Positions 1-6,404 of a stretch of DNA of 6,472 bases are shown piece after piece. Under the pieces are notes generated by a model. That model was given only the letters and a program-made list of their open reading frames with translations. It was not told where the DNA came from and did no database searches. This DNA comes from an uncultured Collinsella sp. (GTDB lineage: Bacteria > Actinomycetota > Coriobacteriia > Coriobacteriales > Coriobacteriaceae), in the NCBI GenBank assembly GCA_900553475.1, contig USEF01000095.1:1-6472 (forward strand). The letters are read 5' to 3'. Each line of letters starts with the position of its first letter. Position 1 is the stretch's first letter. The position numbers and the translations under genes were made by a program.

Positions 1-1
1 G

Positions 2-1417
2 CCCGAGCCTATAGACGTCAGCCCGCAAGACGACGAGTCGACCGCCCGCGTGTCCGAGGAGCCCGACTCCCCGGACACCGGCGACTCCGAATCAAACGCC
101 GAGACCGACACCGTCTCTCCCGGTGACACAGCAGAGATCGACGTTGCCGCCGTTGAGGCCAAGCTCAAAGACCCCGGCTCGACCATGAGCTTTGAACCCC
201 TAACCGAGGAGCGCATCGAGACCGACTCGACCTATGATGCCGGCACCACCACGCAACTCATGTGGGGCGCCCGCTCCGACGTTGGCTGCGTGCGCCCGCA
301 CAATGAGGATTCCTACCTGGTGCAGTCGCCGCTCTTTTGCGTATGCGACGGCATGGGTGGTCACGCTGCCGGCGAGGTGGCCTCTTCTATCGCTGTCGAG
401 ACCATCGCCAAGACAGCTCCTCAGTCTGCCGACGCCGCACGCCTGGCGGCAGCCGTCGAGGCCGCCAACGCCGCCGTAATCGAGGCGGCCCTGAATGGCC
501 TGGGCAAGCCCGGCATGGGCTGCACAGCCACTTGCGCCTACATCGAAAACGACACGCTCGCCATCGCCCACGTGGGCGACTCTCGCGCCTACCTGCTCCA
601 CGAGGGCACGCTCATCCGCGTGACCCGCGACCACTCCTACGTGGAGGAGCTCGTGGACGCCGGCGAGATCACGGCAGACGAGGCTCGCGTCCACCCCAAC
701 CGTTCGGTCATCACCCGCGCGCTGGGCTCGGACCCCGCCATGTATGCCGACCACTTCACTCTGCATATCGAGGAAGGCGACCGCCTGATCCTGTGCTCCG
801 ACGGCCTTTCGAGCATGATTCCCGATAGCGATATCGAGAACATCGCCACGCAGTCCTCAACCGCGCAAATCTGCGTCGACAACCTAGTGGACGCGGCGCT
901 TGCCGCCGGCGGCCACGACAACGTGACCGTAGTAGTCGTTGACCTGGTTGACGATGGCGTCATGCGCGAGGCGCAGCGCGTGCGTCGCCGCAACATTACT
1001 ATCGCCGCCATCCTGGCCCTCGTCTTTGTGCTGGCAGCTGGCATCTGGGCCTACACGGGTGTCACCGGCTCGTACTACCTGGGTACCTACCAGGGCAATG
1101 TCGCCGTCTGGCGCGGCCTGCCCGGCAAGCCGCTCGGACTCAAGCTCCACTGGCTCGAAAGCGAAACCAGCATCAAGCTATCCGACCTGCCCGAAGACAC
1201 GCAAAACCGCCTCAAGGCGGGCATTCCGCAAACAAGTGTCGACGATGCGCAGGACACGATATCCAAGTACCGCCACCAGATCGACGAGGAGCAGACCCGC
1301 CAGGTGATCGACGCGCAAACGATTCGCGACAACACCAATCAGGGATCGACCTCCGAATCAGATTCCGAGAAAACCGCCGAACAGTCCGCCGAGGCCGAAG
1401 CCTCCGATAAGAATTAG
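2..1417 (+). CDS. pstP: Membrane-anchored PP2C-family Ser/Thr protein phosphatase (PstP/Stp type), 5' end probably outside window
   Basis: This metal-dependent phosphatase removes phosphate from Ser/Thr on targets of the neighbouring PASTA kinase. Residues are numbered from the first possible start, GTG at 50. The PP2C domain covers about 71-300. Its metal ligands and signature motifs are visible: Asp77 with RPHNEDSY (82-89), CDGMGGH (99-105), HVGDSRAY (174-181), SDGL (250-253) and GGHDN (287-291). An Arg-rich stretch (310-314) precedes one membrane helix (about 316-336). The outside domain contains SYYLGTYQGNVAVWRGLPG, resembling the extracellular part of mycobacterial PstP, and ends in a Ser/Glu/Asp-rich tail. 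The first 70 residues are acidic and low in complexity. No Shine-Dalgarno precedes GTG 50, ATG 185 or ATG 260, and the frame stays open to base 2 with the same acidic composition, so the true start probably lies upstream. The function is secure; the start is not. Confidence 0.93.
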   Translation, partial: PEPIDVSPQDDESTARVSEEPDSPDTGDSESNAETDTVSPGDTAEIDVAAVEAKLKDPGSTMSFEPLTEERIETDSTYDAGTTTQLMWGARSDVGCVRPHNEDSYLVQSPLFCVCDGMGGHAAGEVASSIAVETIAKTAPQSADAARLAAAVEAANAAVIEAALNGLGKPGMGCTATCAYIENDTLAIAHVGDSRAYLLHEGTLIRVTRDHSYVEELVDAGEITADEARVHPNRSVITRALGSDPAMYADHFTLHIEEGDRLILCSDGLSSMIPDSDIENIATQSSTAQICVDNLVDAALAAGGHDNVTVVVVDLVDDGVMREAQRVRRRNITIAAILALVFVLAAGIWAYTGVTGSYYLGTYQGNVAVWRGLPGKPLGLKLHWLESETSIKLSDLPEDTQNRLKAGIPQTSVDDAQDTISKYRHQIDEEQTRQVIDAQTIRDNTNQGSTSESDSEKTAEQSAEAEASDKN

Positions 1418-1425
1418 AAAGGGAG
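1418..1425 (+). promoter_or_regulatory. Ribosome binding site that fixes the start of the SEDS-PBP gene
   Basis: AAAGGGAG lies directly after the phosphatase stop codon and 8 nt before ATG 1434, which is good Shine-Dalgarno spacing. A GTG at 1425 is in the same frame but overlaps this motif, so it could not use it. The motif therefore supports ATG 1434 as the start, and its position suggests translation follows on from the phosphatase gene. Confidence 0.75.
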
Positions 1426-1433
1426 TGCCGCTT

Positions 1434-4304
1434 ATGAGTCGCCGCAACACCGAGCTGCTCTTGCTCATCGCCTCGGCGTTCCCCGTCATCCTGCTGTATG
1501 CGATGTACGTCCTCACCGCGGGCGCTGCCATCTCCTTTGAGACGCTCGCCGTACCGATCGGCCTCTTTGCCGCCTTTGCCGCGGCCCACATTGCCGTGCG
1601 CATCTTGGCGCCCGGTGCCGACCCCGCCATCCTGCCCATCGTATTTATACTTTCGGGCATCGGCATCACGTTTGTGACGCGTCTCGCCCCCGCTCTCGCC
1701 ATCTCACAGCTCATCATCCTGTTTGTCTCGGTGGCCCTGATGGTGGGAACGCTCGCGTTGGTTAAGAACCTCGACGTGGTCATGCGCTACAAGTACACCT
1801 TTGGCATCATCGGCATCATTCTGCTGATGCTGCCTATCTTTATCGGCACCACGATCTCGGGCTCCAAGCTGTGGATTCGCATCGCGGGCTTTACCATCCA
1901 GCCCGGCGAGTTCGCCAAGGTCTTTATCGTGCTGTTCCTGGCCGGGTACCTGGCCGAGAACCGCGAGCTGCTCTCCATCTCCAACCGCAAGATCTTGGGC
2001 TTTAAGATCCCTCGCCTGCGACTGCTGCTGCCGCTGTTTGCCGTGTGGGGCGTGTGCCTGCTCATCGTCGTCTTCGAACGCGACCTGGGCTCGGCCGTCC
2101 TGTTCTACACCATCTTTTTGCTGATGCTCTATGTTGCCACGGGACGCTTTTCGTACGTCATCATCGGCCTTGCGCTGCTGGCCGTTGGAGCCGTGGGCGC
2201 CTACAAGTTCCTGTCTCACGTGCAAGTGCGCTTTCAGGTCTGGGTCGATCCGTTTAAGGATGCCCAGGGCCAGGGCTACCAGATCGTACAGTCACTTTAC
2301 TCACTGGCTGACGGCGGCCTGGTTGGCGTCGGCATCGGCAACGGCATGGCAAACAACATCCCCGTCGTCGAGTCCGACTTCATCTTCTCGGCCATCGGCG
2401 AGGAAATGGGCCTTTTGGGCGGCGGCGCCGTGCTCATCCTGTTTATGCTTTTTGCCGTGCGTGGCCTCACCACGGCAGCCCGCGCCAAGTCCGACCTTGC
2501 AGCCTTTAGCGCGACCGGCCTTACGGCGGCCATCAGCTTCCAGGCATTCTTAATCGTTGGCGGCGTAACCCGCCTGATCCCGCTGACCGGCGTCACCCTG
2601 CCCTTTATGAGCCAGGGCGGCTCCTCGCTGCTGGCGAGCTTTATCATCGTCGCGCTGCTGCTGCGCGCCGGCGACGAGGCAACCGGACGCGAAGCCGAGC
2701 TCACCGGCACCGGCACCATGGCCGCCATCACCGATGACCAGGTCGCATCCGCCGCTGCCCCGACCGGTACGCGTTTTGCCAACGTGCCTTCCTACAGCCA
2801 CGGCAACCACTCCGCGGGCTCTCGCATGCGTCGTCGCCTGCTCGACACGCCTGAGTCCGGCGTGCTCGGCCGCGTGGCGCTTGCCAACCGTCTGACTCGT
2901 GCCGTGTTTGCCTTTACGGCGCTGTTCGCCATCCTTATCGGCAACCTCACCTATGTCCAGGTCATCAAGGCAAAGGACTACCAGGACATGCCGACTAACA
3001 ACCACACCATCGCCCGCTCCAAGTACATCCAGCGTGGCTCCATCATCACGTCCGACGGCGTGACGCTCGCCGAGTCGCTACAGCAGGAGGACGGCACCTA
3101 CGCCCGTTCCTACCCCAACGGCAACATGGCCGCGCACGTGGTGGGCTACGTGAGCCAGCAATACGGCACCGCAGGCATCGAGAGCGTCATGAACGATACG
3201 CTCACCGGCTCCAAGGATTACTCCAGCTGGAACAACGCCATTGCGTCGCTCGCAGGGCAGACCCAGCCGGGCAATACCGCCAAGCTCACTATCGACTCGC
3301 GCATCCAGACGGCTGCCGAGCAGGCGCTCAAAGGCTTTAAGGGCGCTGTGGTGGTCATGGATCCGCGCACCGGTGCGGTCCTTGCGTGCGCGAGCTCGCC
3401 CACCTATGACAACACCAACATCGATGCCCTGATGCAGTCGGGCGGTGGCGAGGACGGCTCCATGTACGACCGCGCCATGGACGCGCTCTACACCCCGGGC
3501 TCGACCTTTAAGGTCGTCACACTCTCCGCGGCGCTCGAAACCGGCACCGCCAGCCTTACCAGCACGTACCAGGCGCCCGGCTCCATGGACATCGGCAACG
3601 CGCCGGTCACCAACTCTGCCAACGAGAGCTACGGCACCATCAGCCTGCAGCAGGCCTTCGCCGTGTCGTCTAACGTCGTCTTTGGCCAGGTGGCCAACGA
3701 GGTCGGCGCCAACTCGCTGGTACAGTTTGCCAACGCCTTTGGCTACGGTCAAAAGCTCGGTCAGGACCTTACCGCCGCGGCCTCCATCATGGCCGACCCG
3801 TCGCTTATGACCGAGTGGGAGACCGCTTGGGCAGGCGCCGGCCAGCCCGTCGGCATGGACCACACGCCTGGCCCGCAGACGACCGTCATGCAGAATTGCG
3901 TGATCGCTGCCGCTATCGCCAACAGCGGCGTGGTCATGGACCCGTTCTTTGTGTCCCAGATACTCGCCCCGGACGGAACCGTGGTTAAGACCACGCAGTC
4001 CCGCTCGCTGGGCCAGGCTGTCAGCTCTGCCACGGCCGATCAGGTCAAGCAGGCCATGCTCGCCGTCGTCCAGTCCGGTACCGGCACCGATGCCCAGATT
4101 CCGGGCGTCAAGGTTGCCGGCAAGACCGGTTCGGCCGAGACCGGCGGCACCAACGTCAACTCTATGTTTGTTGGCTTTGCACCTTACGATTCACCCACGG
4201 TTGCCATCTCGGTGGCCCTGGAGGATTACGACAAACACGACGTCGAGGCGGCCAAGATTGCCGGCATCGTCCTGACCGCGGCGCTCGCCGCACAGGGAGC
4301 GTGA
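1434..4304 (+). CDS. Fused SEDS peptidoglycan glycosyltransferase (FtsW/RodA) and class B penicillin-binding transpeptidase (PbpA type)
   Basis: The protein has 956 residues, counted from ATG 1434. Residues 1-411 form a FtsW/RodA/SpoVE domain with about 12 hydrophobic segments, as in actinobacterial RodA. They include the WIRIAGFTIQPGEFAK region (147-162), a variant FERDLG motif (214-219), and ESDFIFSAIGEE (313-324) with Asp315, which matches the catalytic Asp of SEDS polymerases. A cytoplasmic linker (about 412-485) leads to a membrane helix (about 487-508) and an extracellular class B PBP. The PBP carries SxxK with nucleophile Ser690 and Lys693, SSN at 745-747 and KTG at 897-899. Its length of about 470 residues fits PbpA of the rodA-pbpA pair. 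It should polymerise lipid II and crosslink the product. An even number of SEDS helices puts both the linker and the PBP on the correct membrane sides. There is no stop or frameshift between the two halves. Whether it serves elongation or division cannot be told from sequence. Confidence 0.95.
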   Translation: MSRRNTELLLLIASAFPVILLYAMYVLTAGAAISFETLAVPIGLFAAFAAAHIAVRILAPGADPAILPIVFILSGIGITFVTRLAPALAISQLIILFVSVALMVGTLALVKNLDVVMRYKYTFGIIGIILLMLPIFIGTTISGSKLWIRIAGFTIQPGEFAKVFIVLFLAGYLAENRELLSISNRKILGFKIPRLRLLLPLFAVWGVCLLIVVFERDLGSAVLFYTIFLLMLYVATGRFSYVIIGLALLAVGAVGAYKFLSHVQVRFQVWVDPFKDAQGQGYQIVQSLYSLADGGLVGVGIGNGMANNIPVVESDFIFSAIGEEMGLLGGGAVLILFMLFAVRGLTTAARAKSDLAAFSATGLTAAISFQAFLIVGGVTRLIPLTGVTLPFMSQGGSSLLASFIIVALLLRAGDEATGREAELTGTGTMAAITDDQVASAAAPTGTRFANVPSYSHGNHSAGSRMRRRLLDTPESGVLGRVALANRLTRAVFAFTALFAILIGNLTYVQVIKAKDYQDMPTNNHTIARSKYIQRGSIITSDGVTLAESLQQEDGTYARSYPNGNMAAHVVGYVSQQYGTAGIESVMNDTLTGSKDYSSWNNAIASLAGQTQPGNTAKLTIDSRIQTAAEQALKGFKGAVVVMDPRTGAVLACASSPTYDNTNIDALMQSGGGEDGSMYDRAMDALYTPGSTFKVVTLSAALETGTASLTSTYQAPGSMDIGNAPVTNSANESYGTISLQQAFAVSSNVVFGQVANEVGANSLVQFANAFGYGQKLGQDLTAAASIMADPSLMTEWETAWAGAGQPVGMDHTPGPQTTVMQNCVIAAAIANSGVVMDPFFVSQILAPDGTVVKTTQSRSLGQAVSSATADQVKQAMLAVVQSGTGTDAQIPGVKVAGKTGSAETGGTNVNSMFVGFAPYDSPTVAISVALEDYDKHDVEAAKIAGIVLTAALAAQGA

Positions 4305-4354
4305 TGCCCGTGATCAAAGCGGATACTTGGGGCACGCCGCGGCCGATGAGCTAG
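4304..4354 (+). other. Possible 16-codon micro-ORF overlapping the SEDS-PBP stop codon
   Basis: The TGA stop at 4302-4304 shares its last base with an ATG at 4304, followed by 15 more codons and TAG at 4352. The encoded peptide would be MPVIKADTWGTPRPMS. AGGGAG at 4294-4299 could act as a Shine-Dalgarno, but the 4-nt spacing is short. The layout would suit translational coupling. The peptide has no recognisable family and an ORF this short arises easily by chance, so this is a weak call. It could also be leader translation ahead of the kinase gene. Confidence 0.12.
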
Positions 4355-4377
4355 CGGCAACGCGCCACACGGCCCCA
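4328..4377 (+). other. Weak inverted repeat (possible stem-loop) between the SEDS-PBP and kinase genes
   Basis: TGGGGC (4328-4333) can pair with GCCCCA (4372-4377). Nested inside, GCCGC (4336-4340) can pair with GCGGC (4354-4358). The 3' side between the two stems has a 13-nt bulge. No T-run follows, so it is not a standard intrinsic terminator. It could affect mRNA processing or reduce read-through into the kinase gene. Such pairing is also common by chance in GC-rich DNA. Confidence 0.2.
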
Positions 4378-4387
4378 GCGGCCACAC
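4364..4387 (+). repeat. Short direct repeat GCCACAC x2 in the spacer before the kinase gene
   Basis: GCCACAC occurs at 4364-4370 and again at 4381-4387, start to start 17 bp apart. The repeat lies about 50-70 nt upstream of the kinase start in a 132-nt spacer. It might be a regulator binding site, but seven bases repeated twice is weak evidence, and no protein is known to me that would bind it. Confidence 0.15.
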
Positions 4388-4424
4388 ATTTGGTACTACA
4401 CACATCGTTGAGCGAATAGTTATG

Positions 4425-4431
4425 TTAGGAG
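4425..4431 (+). promoter_or_regulatory. Ribosome binding site that fixes the start of the kinase gene
   Basis: TTAGGAG ends 5 nt before ATG 4437. An in-frame ATG at 4422 would lie upstream of this motif and has no purine-rich sequence ahead of it. The motif selects ATG 4437, giving an N-terminus (MEQRVLGGRY) that runs straight into the kinase domain, as is usual for PknB/PrkC kinases. Confidence 0.75.
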
Positions 4432-4436
4432 CAGGA

Positions 4437-6404
4437 ATGGAACAGAGGGTCCTCGGGGGAAGATACCTCCTTAAGGATAAGGTGGGAACGGGCGGTATGG
4501 CGACCGTCTTCCGTGCACAGGATCAGGTCCTCGACCGCACGGTTGCCGTCAAGATCATGCTGCCGCAGTATGCCGGCGACGCCACCTTCGCCGCCCGCTT
4601 TAAGCAGGAGGCCCAGGCAGCTGCCGGCCTGTCCTCCCCCTATATCGTGGGCGTCTACGACTGGGGCAAGGACGGCGACACCTATTACATCGTCATGGAG
4701 TACCTGCGCGGTACCGACCTTAAGAGCGGCATCAAGAGCCACGGCGCCCTCGATCCCAAGAAGGTCGCGCAGATCGGCTCGCAGATCAGCTCCGCGCTTT
4801 CAGTCGCACACAAGCACGAGATCATCCACCGCGACATTAAGCCGCAAAACATCATGGTGCTGCCTGACGGCAACATCAAGGTCATGGATTTTGGCATCGC
4901 ACGCGCCAAGAACAGCCATCTCACGCAGGATAACAACGTGCTGGGCACCGCCCACTATGTAAGCCCCGAGCAGACCCGCGGCCAGGACCTCGGCCCCACC
5001 TCGGATATCTACTCGCTGGGTGTCGTCATGTACGAGTGCGCCACCGGCCGCGTACCCTTTGACGGCGATGACGCCATCTCGGTCGCGCTCAAGCAGGTCA
5101 ACGAGCTCCCCATCCCGCCGAGCCAGATCAACTCCGGCGTCGATGCCGACCTGGAGCGTATCATCCTGAAGTGTATGGAGAAGGACCCGGCAAACCGCTT
5201 CCAGACGGCCGACGAGCTGCGCCAGGTGCTCAACAGCTACCTGTCCGGCCGTGCCGTCAACGTCTCGGAGCCCACGCGCATCATCGGTGCCGCCGGCGAC
5301 CTGGGCGCCACCAAGACCCGCGAGCTGTCTGACTCCACGCGTGCTATGGTTCGTCCCGTCTCGGGCGTGAGCGGTCAGAACACCGCCCGTAGCGCTGTCT
5401 CGGGCTCCACGGGCTCCTACGAGGTCGAGAAGCCTAAGTCCAACAAGAACAAGATCATCGCCGCCGTGATTGCCGCCGTCGCCGTGATTGGCGTGGTTGT
5501 GGCCTTTGCCACGGGCATGTTCAGTGGCGAACAGGTCACGGTGCCCGACGTGCTGGGCAAGGACCAGGAAACCGCCATTGAGCTGATCAAGGAAGCCGGC
5601 CTTGAGGTTGGCACCGTCGACCAGAGCTACAACGACGATGTCGACGAGGGAAAGGTCGCCGAGCAGACCCCCAACGGCAACACCAAGAAGGCCAAGGGCA
5701 CGAGGGTGAACCTGGTAATCTCCAGGGGCCCCAAGCCCTCCGAGAAGGTTGAGGTTCCGCAGCTCCTCGGCCTGACCAAGGACCAGGCCGAGGCCGCACT
5801 GGCAAGCGTGGGCCTGAAGGGCAGCGCTTCGGAGGAAGCCAATGAGGCCGAAGAGGGCCAGGTCTTTGAGCAGGGCACCGAAGCCGGTAGGGAAGTCGCG
5901 AAGGGCACGACCATCTCGTACAAGGTCTCGAGCGGCCCAGATACCACGTCCGTCCCCGACCTGACCGACATGACCGAGGCCCAAGCACGCAACGCCCTCG
6001 ATATGGCAGGCTTTGGCGTCGACGTGAGCTACCAGGAGAACGACTCGGTTACCGAGGGCACCGTGATCAGCTGGAACCCCAGCGGCAAGCAGAAGCCCGG
6101 CGCCACGATTACCGTCGTCATTGCCAAGAAGTCCGGCAAGGCCAGTGTTCCGGGCAACCTGTACGGCAAGAGCATCTCCGCCGCCGTCACCGCGCTCAAC
6201 AACGCCGGTTTCTATAACATCGGCTTCTGTGACCAGAACGGCAATCCCGTAAGCGGTAACGAGGATGCCACCGTTACGGGCGTCTCCCCCACCGGCAAGC
6301 AGTCCACCGACAGCACGATCACGCTAACAGTCGCACTTTCTGGCTCGGGCTCTGGCTCTGGCTCTGGCTCGGGCACGGGTGACGATTCCGCTACGACCAA
6401 CTAG
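4437..6404 (+). CDS. pknB: PASTA-domain Ser/Thr protein kinase (PknB/PrkC/StkP family)
   Basis: This is a transmembrane kinase of 655 residues, counted from ATG 4437. The cytoplasmic kinase domain (about 9-270) has the glycine loop GTGGMATV (17-24), the ATP-binding Lys39 in VAVK, Glu58, HRDIKPQN with catalytic Asp133, DFG at 151-153, and SPEQ at 176-179. The activation loop keeps Thr163 but has Asp165 where mycobacterial PknB has Thr173. A Thr/Ser-rich juxtamembrane stretch (about 272-335) precedes one membrane helix (about 339-361). Four PASTA repeats follow outside (about 365-432, 436-501, 503-568, 569-635). The fourth is divergent and longer. A Ser-Gly tail closes the protein. The PASTA repeats are expected to bind muropeptides or lipid II and tune phosphorylation of wall-synthesis proteins. 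It lies 132 nt after the SEDS-PBP gene, so it may be co-transcribed or have its own weak promoter. No pknA partner is present. Confidence 0.96.
   Translation: MEQRVLGGRYLLKDKVGTGGMATVFRAQDQVLDRTVAVKIMLPQYAGDATFAARFKQEAQAAAGLSSPYIVGVYDWGKDGDTYYIVMEYLRGTDLKSGIKSHGALDPKKVAQIGSQISSALSVAHKHEIIHRDIKPQNIMVLPDGNIKVMDFGIARAKNSHLTQDNNVLGTAHYVSPEQTRGQDLGPTSDIYSLGVVMYECATGRVPFDGDDAISVALKQVNELPIPPSQINSGVDADLERIILKCMEKDPANRFQTADELRQVLNSYLSGRAVNVSEPTRIIGAAGDLGATKTRELSDSTRAMVRPVSGVSGQNTARSAVSGSTGSYEVEKPKSNKNKIIAAVIAAVAVIGVVVAFATGMFSGEQVTVPDVLGKDQETAIELIKEAGLEVGTVDQSYNDDVDEGKVAEQTPNGNTKKAKGTRVNLVISRGPKPSEKVEVPQLLGLTKDQAEAALASVGLKGSASEEANEAEEGQVFEQGTEAGREVAKGTTISYKVSSGPDTTSVPDLTDMTEAQARNALDMAGFGVDVSYQENDSVTEGTVISWNPSGKQKPGATITVVIAKKSGKASVPGNLYGKSISAAVTALNNAGFYNIGFCDQNGNPVSGNEDATVTGVSPTGKQSTDSTITLTVALSGSGSGSGSGSGTGDDSATTN
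6339..6374 (+). repeat. Hexanucleotide tandem repeat coding for the kinase Ser-Gly tail
   Basis: Six in-frame units of TCTGGC or TCGGGC lie back to back and encode six Ser-Gly pairs (kinase residues 635-646). Units 1 and 3-5 are identical, while units 2 and 6 differ by one base. The repeat lies beyond the last PASTA repeat, so changes in copy number would alter tail length without shifting the frame. Confidence 0.85.

Noticed and set aside
200..766. A 188-codon minus-strand frame and a 163-codon plus-strand frame within the PP2C domain
   Set aside because: Both are shadow frames of the phosphatase, rich in Arg or Gly, with no recognisable domains or ribosome sites.
2667..2888. Two separate genes joined by a sequencing error in the linker
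   Set aside because: The frame is continuous, codon use stays typical through the linker, and there is no start codon with a ribosome site where a separate PBP gene would begin.
3078..3863. A 261-codon open frame on the minus strand opposite the PBP domain
   Set aside because: It covers the SxxK and SxN motifs of a clearly real gene on the other strand and has a low-complexity Gly/Val/Arg translation with no family features.
4328..4377. Intrinsic terminator after the SEDS-PBP gene
   Set aside because: The pairing is interrupted by a 13-nt bulge and is not followed by a T-run, so it was kept only as a weak inverted repeat.
4390..4426. Candidate promoter with TTGGTA (4390-4395) before the kinase
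   Set aside because: At 17-18 bp spacing the -10 position reads CGAATA or GAATAG, a poor match. The better TATGTT at 4421 is too far away at 25 bp.
4800..5984. A 394-codon open frame on the minus strand opposite the kinase gene
   Set aside because: It lies entirely inside the kinase gene. Its translation is Gly/Val/Arg/Asp-rich without motifs, as expected when the complement of GC-rich codons avoids stops.
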